64,000 nt of DNA from Mycobacterium sp. E3198. GTDB taxonomy: Bacteria; Actinomycetota; Actinomycetes; Mycobacteriales; Mycobacteriaceae. Made by a program: the position numbers and the translations under genes. The notes below the pieces were generated by a model, which did no database searches, was not told the origin of the DNA, and saw nothing but the letters and a program-made list of their open reading frames with translations. Below are positions 41,836-50,857 of the stretch, piece after piece. Position 1 is the first letter of the stretch, and every line of letters begins with the position of its first letter. Where the stretch lies: contig NZ_LZIS01000059.1 in assembly GCF_001667015.1 (NCBI RefSeq), positions 52,192 through 116,191 of the forward strand, written 5' to 3'.

Positions 41836-44800
41836 CCGCGGCGGTGACCCCACGCGGTATCGTGCCGAGACGATTTCGTTGGTGGTCCGCCTCCGCATGC
41901 GCCATCTTGATCGGCGTGGGCGCCTACCTCTTCGCCGCGTATTGGAGCAAGGCCGACGCGGAATACCTGTTTACGGTGGTCTTCAGCAAGAATCCAGAGT
42001 TCCTCTTGAAGGGCATACCTCCCTTCGTGGCGCAGGCGCTGAGCGACGCCCTGCACTTCGACCACTGGGTGATCCCCGGTTATTGCCTGGCGCTCATCAC
42101 CTGTGCGGCGGTCTTCAGGTTTCTGGCGTTCTCCGAATCGGGCAAGAAGCTGAGCTGTTACATCCTTGCTGCGGCGGGAGTCGCCACGGCCGCACACATA
42201 CTCGAGGACGCGTTGATTTACTGCGTGCTGAACCGCACGCCGGGCGGGTTACTCAGCCGAGTGCCCAACGCATTCTGGATTTATGCGCCCGCCGCTGTGG
42301 CAACCGTAAAATGGTGCGCGCTCATCGTCGCCGTGACGGCGATACCGGCAGCTGTTTTCTCGGTGATCCGGGTGGCCCTGTCGCACTTGTGCCTGCGCAG
42401 GTACCGCCGACGACACGGCGGCCGGAACTGGTGGGACGACGCGTTGCCGGCGCCGGCGCTCGAGCCGACGGAGGGTGACGTCGAGGCGGCCTGGCGCCGG
42501 GCTTATTACATCCCCGACGGCGAACCCGAGGGCGGCAAACACCGTGACGGCTCCTCGCCGACCCCAACGGCGCTGTGCCTGTCCGGCGGCGGAATCCGCT
42601 CTGCCTGTGTGGCAATGGGTGCGATGCAGCAGCTCGCCGGCCAGCGGGGCGCCGTCACGGACGCATGGCCGGCGGCGCCGGCGCTTGACGATTTCGACTA
42701 TGTGATCTCGGTGTCCGGGGGCGGGTTCAGCGCCGGGGCGCGGGTGCTCGGCGTTCAACGTGAGCCAGCCCGCGACGGCCGAGGCGGTGGCGCGATTGCG
42801 CGGCTGTCTGAGCGCTTCAGCCCGGGCTCAGTCGAATTCGACTCGTTGCGCCGCCGGTGCGACTACCTCGCCGATTCGCCGCTCGCGTTATTGCGGGCGC
42901 TCGCCGAGGTTTTCAAGAATCTGGTGGCATCACTGCTGATCGTGGCGTCGTCGGCCGTCATTCTGGGCTGGCTGCTGGGCATATTCGTCAACTATTTTCC
43001 GTTCAAGGCCGTGGTCCCCTATAGGGAAGGGGCATCGCCGCTCAACCCTGGTGCGCACCCGCGAGTGGATATCGAAGCGCTTCATGCCCGGCCGGTGGCC
43101 GCGTTTGCGGCGATCGCGATTCCCGTTGCCGCAGTGGTTTTCTGCGTCATTGGAGGTCTGATCTGCGAGTGGGCCTCCACGTCGCGGCGGAGCACCGCGT
43201 GGCAAGACAGGTTCGGCTGGTTGGGTCGCAGGGCCGCGTTGCTGGCTTTGCTGGTGTTCGGTCTCAGCGTCGCCGGGCCCGCGCTGATGTGGCTGTGTTT
43301 GCAGCGACCGGACAAGGGGCCCATCGGCGCGGTTGGCGGTATCGCGGCGGTGGTCGGCCTGCAGTACTCGACGACACTTCTGTCGATGACGTCGAAGAAG
43401 GACAGCCCGGTAAATCCCTCGCGGTGGCTGAAATTCGTTCCGTCGGGAGTCGTGCGCATTGCCTTGGTCGTCTTGACGCTGGGCGTGCTGCTGATCGCGT
43501 GGCTGCTACTGCTCGGCATCGTCGCCGGCCACGTCTTCAACATGGAGATCAATGAGGCGATCCTCAATCCGGGCCGCAGCCGCCAGCCCTTGACGTCGGA
43601 CATTCAGTGGCTGTACCTGGGTGGGATCGCGCTGCTTGCGCTGCTGCTCAGTAGCTTCGACGTGACCTCGCTGAGCCTGCACCCTTTCTATCGGCAACGA
43701 TTGGCGCACGCGTTCGCCGTCCGCCGCCTCGGCGGGAAGGCCGTGGAGTACGAGCCCAGCGAGTCGACGTGGCTTGACCAGTACGGCAAGGCGCAGACGG
43801 GTGGTCCGAAGTTCGTGTTTGCCGCGGCCGCCGCCGTCTCTGACGGTGACATTCGGCCGGCACCCGGCCTCAATGCCGTGTCCTTCGTCATGACCGCCGA
43901 TTATGTTGGGGGACCGTGCCTTGGCTGGCTCAAGACCGCGGAACTTCGCCAAGCGTCACCCCCGCGCATTCAACGCGACCTCACCGTAGAAGCGGCGATC
44001 GCGGTGAGCGGAGCGGCGTTCGCCTCGGCAATGGGAAGGGAAAGCCGGGGGATTCAGTCGCTGCTGGCGCTGTCCGGTGCGCGGCTGGGAACCTGGCTTC
44101 CCAACCCGCTTTTCGTGAGGAACGCCCAACACAAGGCCGCCGATCCTTCGTTTCCCAAGGCGCTGCCCTCGGTGCGGGGAGCCGGGTACTTTTACCGAGA
44201 GCTGTTGGGGATCAACAAGTTCGATGCGCGACTCGTTCAGGTCACCGACGGCGGTCACTACGAGAATCTCGGCCTCGTCGAGGCCCTGCGTCGGCGGTGT
44301 CGACTGATCTACTGCATCGACAGCAGCGGCGACTGCCCTCCGTTGCTGTCCGGTCTGTCCGAAGCGATCAGGCTCGCCGAATTCGAACTCGGCGTCGAGA
44401 TCATCATGGAGAACGGCGGACCGTTCGGTGTGGAAAACCTCGCCCCGGGATCCGGCGACCACTTCGGCGACAACAACGCGTTTTGCAGCCTGAACGACCG
44501 CATCACCAAATGCGCTGTGGCAAGGGGAAGAATCACCTATCCCGAAGCGGCCGGGATCGAGACGGAGGAAGCCAGAACCGGATGGCTGATCATCGCCAAA
44601 GCCGTGCTGTGGCAGGAGCTGCCCGATTGGGTGTTGACGTACGCCGCGGAGCACGGCGGCGCCGAGTTCCCCCACGACAACACATCCGACCAATGGTTTT
44701 CCGAGGGGCAGTTCGCTGCCTACACGGAGGTTGGCCGCAGCATCGCGGTGAGTGCGATGAAGGTCCCCGGCGACGGCAGCTTCCCCGCGACCCAACCCCC

Positions 44801-44855
44801 GGTGCAGGTGGTGGACGACGCCGTGGCCGCAGAGTCGCCCCGACCGGCGGCATGA
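41832..44855 (+). CDS. large membrane-anchored patatin-like acylhydrolase
   Basis: 1007 aa from ATG 41832. N-terminal membrane region (several helices to about residue 185), then the patatin core: ALCLSGGGIRSACVAMG (251-256 is the oxyanion loop), VISVSGGGFSAG holding the nucleophile Ser (about 295), and a second block of membrane helices (about 375-640) inserted into the domain. The catalytic Asp is in VTDGGHYENLGLVEAL (about 804). Acts at the membrane as a predicted lipid acylhydrolase or phospholipase; the substrate is unknown. The split patatin core with an internal transmembrane insert is unusual for the family. An earlier start at 41760 was rejected in favour of the leader-coupled ATG. 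Confidence 0.8.
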   Translation: MTAAVTPRGIVPRRFRWWSASACAILIGVGAYLFAAYWSKADAEYLFTVVFSKNPEFLLKGIPPFVAQALSDALHFDHWVIPGYCLALITCAAVFRFLAFSESGKKLSCYILAAAGVATAAHILEDALIYCVLNRTPGGLLSRVPNAFWIYAPAAVATVKWCALIVAVTAIPAAVFSVIRVALSHLCLRRYRRRHGGRNWWDDALPAPALEPTEGDVEAAWRRAYYIPDGEPEGGKHRDGSSPTPTALCLSGGGIRSACVAMGAMQQLAGQRGAVTDAWPAAPALDDFDYVISVSGGGFSAGARVLGVQREPARDGRGGGAIARLSERFSPGSVEFDSLRRRCDYLADSPLALLRALAEVFKNLVASLLIVASSAVILGWLLGIFVNYFPFKAVVPYREGASPLNPGAHPRVDIEALHARPVAAFAAIAIPVAAVVFCVIGGLICEWASTSRRSTAWQDRFGWLGRRAALLALLVFGLSVAGPALMWLCLQRPDKGPIGAVGGIAAVVGLQYSTTLLSMTSKKDSPVNPSRWLKFVPSGVVRIALVVLTLGVLLIAWLLLLGIVAGHVFNMEINEAILNPGRSRQPLTSDIQWLYLGGIALLALLLSSFDVTSLSLHPFYRQRLAHAFAVRRLGGKAVEYEPSESTWLDQYGKAQTGGPKFVFAAAAAVSDGDIRPAPGLNAVSFVMTADYVGGPCLGWLKTAELRQASPPRIQRDLTVEAAIAVSGAAFASAMGRESRGIQSLLALSGARLGTWLPNPLFVRNAQHKAADPSFPKALPSVRGAGYFYRELLGINKFDARLVQVTDGGHYENLGLVEALRRRCRLIYCIDSSGDCPPLLSGLSEAIRLAEFELGVEIIMENGGPFGVENLAPGSGDHFGDNNAFCSLNDRITKCAVARGRITYPEAAGIETEEARTGWLIIAKAVLWQELPDWVLTYAAEHGGAEFPHDNTSDQWFSEGQFAAYTEVGRSIAVSAMKVPGDGSFPATQPPVQVVDDAVAAESPRPAA

Positions 44856-44875
44856 CTACACGAAGGAGCAATTCA

Positions 44876-45163
44876 ATGACTACCCGCCCGACGACACGTC
44901 ATCGCGGTCACGCAGGTGCCCGTCCGATCGCACGTGCCACTCTATTTGGCGCGGCACTTGCGCTTGCAGCCAGTCCGTTCGTAGCGCCGGCCACCGCGCG
45001 CGCCGACTTCAACCAGCAGTTCTACCAGTTCTGCATCACGAACCTGGGTCAGGGCAACGACTACTGCTGCGCGCACTCGGGGGGCGCTGTCAAGGGCGGT
45101 GGGTGCCTGGATCCGGCGAGCGGGAACATCACTTCGCCGGCGGCCGTGGTGAGGCAGGGCTGA
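44876..45163 (+). CDS. small secreted protein with Cys pair
   Basis: 95 aa from ATG 44876 (GAAGGAG upstream). Basic N-terminus, hydrophobic ATLFGAALALAASPFVAPATARA signal, then a 50-residue mature part FNQQFYQFCITNLGQGNDYCCAHSGG ending VVRQG, with four Cys. It follows the patatin gene by 20 bp, probably in one operon. Function unknown. Confidence 0.65.
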   Translation: MTTRPTTRHRGHAGARPIARATLFGAALALAASPFVAPATARADFNQQFYQFCITNLGQGNDYCCAHSGGAVKGGGCLDPASGNITSPAAVVRQG

Positions 45164-45243
45164 TCCCTCGAAGGTGAAGGGCGCGTGTTCCGGGAACGGG
45201 CTAAAATCCAGGACGCAATGCCGGTAGCCGAAGGGGGGCCATC

Positions 45244-45546
45244 GTGACCGATGGGTTCAAGGCCGATCCCGTCGCGTTGCACGTCGGCAGCAACGACATG
45301 TTCAACGCGATCGGCCAGGCCGCCGTGGAATTCCTCAGCCACGAGGAGGGGATTGCCGGGGCCGCGCCGGGCTGGGTCGGATCGTCACAACTGGCGTTGG
45401 CCGAGCTGGCGGCGCGGTGGGAGATCCGCCACGACCAGCACCAGCTTCGGGTGGACGGGCTGGGGTCGCACGTCGCCGAGGCGATGTTCAGCTATGCCAC
45501 CAACGAGGACGACTCGGCGCGAGCGTTCAGGTCGTTGCGGGACTAG
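45244..45546 (+). CDS. WXG100/ESX-secreted-partner protein
   Basis: 100 aa from GTG 45244. Helical hairpin with a W-x-G-type turn (APGWVGSSQLALAELAARW) in the middle and acidic C-terminus, the pattern of WXG100/DUF2580 ESX substrates. It immediately precedes the toxin gene, 9 bp gap, and probably forms the co-secreted heterodimer with the toxin's N-terminal WXG-like domain. Confidence 0.8.
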   Translation: MTDGFKADPVALHVGSNDMFNAIGQAAVEFLSHEEGIAGAAPGWVGSSQLALAELAARWEIRHDQHQLRVDGLGSHVAEAMFSYATNEDDSARAFRSLRD

Positions 45547-45555
45547 GGGTGGCGC

Positions 45556-47403
45556 GTGGGGCCGTTGACCCCGAATGACGTCAAGCGGTGGGATCTCGGC
45601 GCGATACAGCAGGTGTTCGAGACGGCCAACGGGCGTGCCAGCACTTTGCAGCGGTTGGGGGACAACCTGCAGCAGGTTCACAACGTGCTCGGCGGTTGGG
45701 ACGGGGAAGCCGGTGACGCGTTTCGCGCCGACTTGGGCAAGGCGCGCCGCGACATCGAGGCGGACGGTCAGGAGTCCAGGCAGGTCGCCGCGGCGGTGTC
45801 ACGCGCCGAGGCGGACGTGCGCGCGTGCAAGAACGAGCTGGCCGACATCGAGCGGGCCGCCGATGCCAAGGGCTGGAAGATCACGTCCGACTGGCGAATA
45901 GATGTGGGGGACACCTGGGTTGGGCGCGACACGTTGGAGTTCGCCGCGCAGCAGCAGGTGTTGCAGGACCGGCTGATCCTGTTGAAGGCGCACGCCGAGG
46001 CCGCCGACCACGAGCTGGCCGCCGCCATCCGCGCCGCGGTAAGCGAGGTCCCCTTGGACGCCGGGCGTCCGCCGGCCGGCGGCCCGCCGCCGCAGCAAGC
46101 CCGGCCCAAGCCGCCCGGAGTACGCCACCCGCGATCACTGGAGGACATGCTGTTGCCCGACGGCCCCGCGGACCCGGCGGCCGATAATGGGCCGCCGTCG
46201 GACGCGCCCGCTCCAGCGGCGGGCACTACGGGCAAACCGCCGTCGCTGCAGGACATGTTGCTGCCCAGCGACAAGCAGCCGGGGACCGGCCAGGGCGACC
46301 AGCCGCAGCCGGGCAGCCTGCCGGACCTTCTGAGCCGGCTTCATCAACCCGTGGTTCCCGGCCCGCCGCCGCGGCTCAAACCCGCTGACATCGAGAGTTT
46401 CAAGGCGATGGCCCGCCCATCCATGATCCGCGACGGCGTGCTCCCGGAGCAGGTCGAGGCGCGCCTGAACGACATCGTGGGACGCACCCAGCAGTGGATC
46501 GACAACGGGATGCCGAATTACGTTCCGCCCGAGCCCAAGCCGGTACCACCCCCGGGATTCGGCGAAGGGTTCGCCGACCGCTGGTTCGCCACCGAGCAGG
46601 GCATCCACAACCTCCTCGGGGTCGGAGGCCCCGGCGCGCCGGGTGTGCTCGAGTCGTGGCAGCAGATGCTCAAGGGCACCGTCGAGACGGCTGTAAACCC
46701 GGTCGGCACGGCGTTCGGCGAGGTCAAGAACGCGCTTGATTCACCGAGCCCGGCCTATTACTTGGGAGGCAAAGCCTCCGACGGCGCCTACGCCCTGCCC
46801 GGATTGCTCTTCGGTGGCGAAGGGGCCGGCATAGGCCGACTGGCCGACATCGATGCCGCCGCCGCAGTCGATTACGGCCCAACGCATTTGCCGCATGTGC
46901 CGGTCGGGTTGGATCACCCCGGCGTCTATCAACCGTTTGCAGACCAGGCGGGGCAGGATCTCTATTACGCGTTCGCGCACGGAGAACCCACCGCGGGGCT
47001 CAGCCAGCAGCTCGCTGACATGTCGACGCACTACGTTGGCGAGAACCCGGACCGAGTCGTCCTCGGTGCATGGGACGGCCAGGACGGTGGATACATCGGG
47101 GACGCCAGAGCTCACGGCGGGATCTACTACGACACAGGAGGAGACGCTTGGCAGGCCCTCACCCATGGTTTAAGCGCCACGGATCAGACGGCTCTTGGAT
47201 GGCAAGCCAATGAGCATTTTCTTCGAAGCCAAATGGAGCACGGCGTGCCCCGCATTGACTATGTGTTGGGCGATTACTCCTCCATCGAAGAAGTCCTCTT
47301 GAAACGTCAAGGCTCGTTTTCCGCGAAGGAGATTGAATTTCTCACGGAAAATGCGGCAAAATATGGGTACCACCGCGTTGGCGCTTCATGGGTGAAGGAT
47401 TGA
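45556..47403 (+). CDS. type VII secretion polymorphic toxin
   Basis: 615 aa from GTG 45556. Residues about 1-150: WXG-like helical hairpin (NVLGGWDGEAGDAFRADLG). About 170-275: Pro-rich linker with a repeated S-L-E/Q-D-M-L-L-P motif (SLEDMLLP and SLQDMLLP, then SLPDLLSRL). About 275-450: a helical pretoxin region. About 450-615: a variable toxin domain (PDRVVLGAWDGQDGGYIGDA, GIYYDTGGDAWQAL, LGWQANEHFLRSQM, and EIEFLTENAAKYGYHRV) of a type seen at C-termini of contact-dependent or Rhs toxins; activity not known. Five immunity-like genes follow directly. Confidence 0.78.
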   Translation: MGPLTPNDVKRWDLGAIQQVFETANGRASTLQRLGDNLQQVHNVLGGWDGEAGDAFRADLGKARRDIEADGQESRQVAAAVSRAEADVRACKNELADIERAADAKGWKITSDWRIDVGDTWVGRDTLEFAAQQQVLQDRLILLKAHAEAADHELAAAIRAAVSEVPLDAGRPPAGGPPPQQARPKPPGVRHPRSLEDMLLPDGPADPAADNGPPSDAPAPAAGTTGKPPSLQDMLLPSDKQPGTGQGDQPQPGSLPDLLSRLHQPVVPGPPPRLKPADIESFKAMARPSMIRDGVLPEQVEARLNDIVGRTQQWIDNGMPNYVPPEPKPVPPPGFGEGFADRWFATEQGIHNLLGVGGPGAPGVLESWQQMLKGTVETAVNPVGTAFGEVKNALDSPSPAYYLGGKASDGAYALPGLLFGGEGAGIGRLADIDAAAAVDYGPTHLPHVPVGLDHPGVYQPFADQAGQDLYYAFAHGEPTAGLSQQLADMSTHYVGENPDRVVLGAWDGQDGGYIGDARAHGGIYYDTGGDAWQALTHGLSATDQTALGWQANEHFLRSQMEHGVPRIDYVLGDYSSIEEVLLKRQGSFSAKEIEFLTENAAKYGYHRVGASWVKD

Positions 47404-47405
47404 TC

Positions 47406-47831
47406 GTGGAAGACGACTTTGCGCAGGGGGTTCAACAAATTGTGGGACCCCTCCTGTCCGGCATGGGCTTCACCCTCGATGCCATTGACAATGATGTCGA
47501 CGAAGGAGGGCCTAGAGGTTCGGTTGTGTTCTACAGATCGCCAGATAGCAAGATACAAATCTACCGGTCGTCCCGAGAAGGCGAGATCAACGCGATGATC
47601 GGTCCATTAGATGCGCCGAATGAGCACGGATTATACGATCGATCGAAGAAGTGGCACTACTTCAATGATTTCGCCGATGAAGCCAAGCTTCCGCTTGAAG
47701 AACTAGTGCGGAAGCTTCGGGACGAGCGCGATAACTTTGAAACCACTACTAAGTGGCTCGAATGGATCAAGAGAGAACGCATAGCGCGGTACTTCGAATC
47801 GGCGCATGCAGCGATAATAGCAGGACGCTGA
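47406..47831 (+). CDS. immunity-like protein, paralogue 1 (probable cognate immunity)
   Basis: 141 aa from GTG 47406 with GAAGGA six bases upstream; the toxin stop is two bases before. Shared family features: VQQIVGPLLSGMGFTLD, VFYRSPDSKIQIYRSSREGE, MIGPLDAPNEHGLYDRSKKWHYF. By adjacency this is the likely cognate inhibitor of the toxin. Confidence 0.65.
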   Translation: MEDDFAQGVQQIVGPLLSGMGFTLDAIDNDVDEGGPRGSVVFYRSPDSKIQIYRSSREGEINAMIGPLDAPNEHGLYDRSKKWHYFNDFADEAKLPLEELVRKLRDERDNFETTTKWLEWIKRERIARYFESAHAAIIAGR

Positions 47832-47841
47832 GGTCGCAGAA

Positions 47842-48252
47842 ATGATGTCGGACTTTTCCGCAGAAGTTCAAGCGACCGTCGGGCCCCTGCTGGCGGAGCT
47901 CGGTTTCGCTTTGGATGAGGTTGACGACAGTCCTGATCAGGGCGGCATCGAACGACATATCACCTATTACCGGTCAAACGACTGCAAGATGCAAATCTAC
48001 GAATCATCCCGGGCGGGGGAGGTGAATTGTATGATTGCTACGCTTGACGCGCCAAATGAGTTTGGTTTGACAAGCAAGCAATGGCATTACATTAGCAAGT
48101 TCTCAAGACGATCGGATATTCCATCTGACGAACGCCTGCGACTTGCAATAGCTGGAGCAAAGTCTTACGCCAATCCGCTGGAAGGGGTGCGCGATCGCAT
48201 TGCTAAGCACTATGAGGCGGCGCACGCTGGCATCCTCGCCGCCAGGCAATAA
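47842..48252 (+). CDS. immunity-like protein, paralogue 2
   Basis: 136 aa from ATG 47842 (or 47845). Same family as the preceding gene: VQATVGPLLAELGFALDEVD, YYRSNDCKMQIYESSRAGEVNCMIATLDAPNEFGLTSKQWHYI and a C-terminal HYEAAHAGIL. Sequence identity to paralogue 1 is moderate by eye, so it may neutralise a different toxin variant. Confidence 0.65.
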   Translation: MMSDFSAEVQATVGPLLAELGFALDEVDDSPDQGGIERHITYYRSNDCKMQIYESSRAGEVNCMIATLDAPNEFGLTSKQWHYISKFSRRSDIPSDERLRLAIAGAKSYANPLEGVRDRIAKHYEAAHAGILAARQ

Positions 48253-48265
48253 ATCCGGTGCCGAT

Positions 48266-49024
48266 ATGCGGGAGAAAAAGGCTTTTCGAAGAAAAAGTAA
48301 GCAACGTGACATCGACTGGACTTGGGCGGCGACGACACAGAAATTCCTCGCCGCAGTCCGTTCAATTGTTGAGCCGCTACTGATCCAGCTGGGATTCCAA
48401 CTAGATGAGTTCGGCGATGCGGTCTATTATGATCGGAAGGCCTACGTCGTCTTCTTCCGTTCGATGGATTGCAAGATCCAGGTCTACAACGCGCCACGCG
48501 AGGGTTCGATCAATTGCATGATCGCCCCGCTGGATGCCGCGAATGTGTTTGGTCTATACGATCGTTCCGGCAAGTGGCAGTACCTTCCGATGTTCGCCAT
48601 TCGCCAAGGCGTTCCTCCCGAAGATACAAGGGACGCTGGTTCGCCAAAGTTTCCGACGACTGCTCAGTCGCTTGAATCGGTGCGCCGTCGGATCGAGAAA
48701 TTTTTTCCAATCGCGCACGACGGCATACTCGAGGCGACGAATGATGAGGTCGACCTGAATGAAGCGGTCGTTTTGTACCTGAGCCGGTACCCCGCAAGCA
48801 ATCGTGCTGAGTTCGACTCGCGCTTTGGACCAGCGGCGGCGGCCGTGATGGAGTGGGTACGGTCGGTCCTCAACGAAGCAATGAGGGTAGAGCCCGATTG
48901 GGATCGCATGACCCTCAATGACGCGGGAGAGTATGTCGAAGCGGTGATGCGCGAACGGCATCCCAGCCTCACGCCGCAGGCCCTCGAAGCAATCGGCAAC
49001 TACTACACTTTTCAGACGCGTTAA
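48266..49024 (+). CDS. immunity-like fusion protein, paralogue 3 plus second domain
   Basis: 252 aa from ATG 48266. Residues about 30-150 are the shared immunity fold (VRSIVEPLLIQLGFQLDEFG, FFRSMDCKIQVYNAPREGSINCMIAPLDAANVFGLYDRSGKWQYL). Residues about 165-252 form an extra helical domain (AVVLYLSRYPASNRAEF, FGPAAAAVMEWVRSVLNEAM, MRERHPSLTPQALEAIGNYYTFQTR), itself like an immunity domain, so two specificities may be fused. Confidence 0.65.
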   Translation: MREKKAFRRKSKQRDIDWTWAATTQKFLAAVRSIVEPLLIQLGFQLDEFGDAVYYDRKAYVVFFRSMDCKIQVYNAPREGSINCMIAPLDAANVFGLYDRSGKWQYLPMFAIRQGVPPEDTRDAGSPKFPTTAQSLESVRRRIEKFFPIAHDGILEATNDEVDLNEAVVLYLSRYPASNRAEFDSRFGPAAAAVMEWVRSVLNEAMRVEPDWDRMTLNDAGEYVEAVMRERHPSLTPQALEAIGNYYTFQTR

Positions 49025-49028
49025 GTTG

Positions 49029-49487
49029 ATGCGAGAGCTAGGCAACAGCGAGACAAGGGCATCTTTGACGAATACGGACGATTTCTTGCACGGTAGATCT
49101 GCCGAACTACAAGCCGAGCTCGATCGGTTGTCGCAAAAGCTCGGAGTTCGTTCCATTCCTGTCGGATTCCGAACGAAAGATGACCTCAATATTTACATCG
49201 CCGACGACGGCTCGTATCACTTCACGTTCTACGAGCGAGGAAAGGTGGGTTTCGATCGGGTAGGCAGTCTCGATGACGTTCTCTACTGGTATTGCCAAGG
49301 TCTGGTTACCAGTCGAGCGGCCAAACGGGTGGGAGACCGAGCGGAACGCTTTAAATACGAGTACCAGGTGCTAAGGCAGTTGAATGCTAACTGGGCTAAG
49401 AGAAACGTCCGCGAGCTCGCCGCTCTTTTCCGTAATCGACAACCCGAGGATATTTCCCTACTTCCCGATATCGGGGAAGCCCTATGA
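49029..49487 (+). CDS. immunity-like protein of a different family (Imm63-like)
   Basis: 152 aa from ATG 49029. ADDGSYHFTFYERGKVGFDRVGSLDDVLYWYCQGLV, followed by Arg-rich helices and RQLNANWAKRNVRELAALF, resembles Imm63-type immunity proteins. It is not related to the four neighbours, showing that the array holds at least two families. Confidence 0.6.
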   Translation: MRELGNSETRASLTNTDDFLHGRSAELQAELDRLSQKLGVRSIPVGFRTKDDLNIYIADDGSYHFTFYERGKVGFDRVGSLDDVLYWYCQGLVTSRAAKRVGDRAERFKYEYQVLRQLNANWAKRNVRELAALFRNRQPEDISLLPDIGEAL

Positions 49488-49549
49488 CGCCAGCTCTCGC
49501 GTCCAGGCACATCGGTAGCTCCAGGATGCGTGAGGTCGGATAACAGCCG

Positions 49550-49939
49550 ATGAGCTTCAGCGACGTGGAACGCTACATGGGTTCAACCTTGGCGGCCCTC
49601 GGGTTTCAGCTTGATCAGGTCGACGCGAGCGTCGGGTATGGGGAGCGTCCGGCATGGGCAGTCTTCTACCGCGGACCTGACTGCAAGCTTCAGATGTGCT
49701 GGTCTGCTCGAGAGGGCGGAGTCGACTTCATGCTCGCCCCGCTAGATGCCCCGAACGAGTACGGCCTCATGAACAGCTCGAAGAAGTGGCGCTTCATGCT
49801 GGCCCTCAGCGATGCGACCGATGACTTGGGCACACCGCCCTTGGCGGCCGGCACCGACGAAGTATGGGCGTGGCGCAAAGCACTGTTCGGCATACATTTT
49901 GAAGCTGCCCGCAATGCCCTGCTGAGGGATGCTGAATAG
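49550..49939 (+). CDS. immunity-like protein, paralogue 4
   Basis: 129 aa from ATG 49550 (GAGG upstream). MGSTLAALGFQLDQVD, VFYRGPDCKLQMCWSAREGGVDFMLAPLDAPNEYGLMNSSKKWRF again show the shared fold. Last gene of the array before the convergent catabolic operon. Confidence 0.65.
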   Translation: MSFSDVERYMGSTLAALGFQLDQVDASVGYGERPAWAVFYRGPDCKLQMCWSAREGGVDFMLAPLDAPNEYGLMNSSKKWRFMLALSDATDDLGTPPLAAGTDEVWAWRKALFGIHFEAARNALLRDAE

Positions 49940-50095
49940 TCTCTCGTTGTCCCCGACGACGTAAACGTCGCGATCCATGGCCGCTCGATCGGCCTCGACG
50001 ACGACGGTCTCGACCGAGCCGCCGACTGCTGTCCGCTTATACCGCTCCGCCAGATTGCCCCGAGGTCCTGCAGCGTGGTGGCGGCATTCCGGCCG

Positions 50096-50857
50096 TCAGC
50101 TGCCGGTGAACATCGGAGGTCGGCGCTCGGCGGCTGCCGCCACACCTTCGCGAAAGTCGGAGGTCGTCTGTAGTCGGGTTTGTTCTTCGAGTTCGCGTGC
50201 GGTGGCCGCGGCGACAGCCTCCGCGAGGCCGGTGCGCATGGTGGCACGGATGCTCGTCAGCGCCAACGGAGCCGAGGCCGCGATGCGTTCGGCGAAGCGA
50301 ATCGCGGCCGGGCGCACGTCACCATCGGCGGCCAATTCATCGACCAACCCTGCCGCGCAGGCGGTTTCACCGCCGAAACGCTCACCGGTGAGCGTCCACT
50401 CGAGTGCCCGTTGCTGACCGACGACACGTGGCAACGTGGCGGTGATGCCGAAGCCGGGATGAAACCCGAGGCGACTGAAGTTGGCCGCAAATCTCGAGGA
50501 CGGCGCGGCCACTCGGAAGTCTGCGCTCAGGGCAAGCCCGAGTCCGCCGCCGATCGCGGCGCCGTGCACCGCGGCAACGACGGGCTTGCTGGTGCGGAAC
50601 AACCGGATGGCCTGAGCGTAAAGCTCGTCGGGTGAAACGCGATCGTCGGCGGGCCGGGAAAAGTCGGCACCGGCGCAGAAGTGCTTTCCCTCCGCGCACA
50701 ACACAACGGTCCGGCAATCGACGTCGCCGTCCAGTCGCTCGTAGGCGTCGGCGATGCCCTTGATCAACGCGGTGTCAAAGTAGTTGTTCGGCGGCCGATG
50801 AATCTCCACGACGGCCACGTGGCCGGTGAACTCGATCGTGACATCTGGGGCGGTCAT
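50096..50857 (-). CDS. enoyl-CoA hydratase/isomerase family protein
   Basis: 253-aa crotonase. VAVVEIHRPPNNYFD, the oxyanion-hole segments CAEGKHFCAGADFS and AAIGGGLGLALSADFRVA, and the tail RREPPMF-type are typical. Start ATG 50857 overlaps the upstream hydrolase gene stop. Last gene of a four-gene minus-strand acyl-CoA operon; substrate probably a branched or steroid-derived acyl-CoA, not defined. Confidence 0.85.
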   Translation of the reverse strand: MTAPDVTIEFTGHVAVVEIHRPPNNYFDTALIKGIADAYERLDGDVDCRTVVLCAEGKHFCAGADFSRPADDRVSPDELYAQAIRLFRTSKPVVAAVHGAAIGGGLGLALSADFRVAAPSSRFAANFSRLGFHPGFGITATLPRVVGQQRALEWTLTGERFGGETACAAGLVDELAADGDVRPAAIRFAERIAASAPLALTSIRATMRTGLAEAVAAATARELEEQTRLQTTSDFREGVAAAAERRPPMFTGS

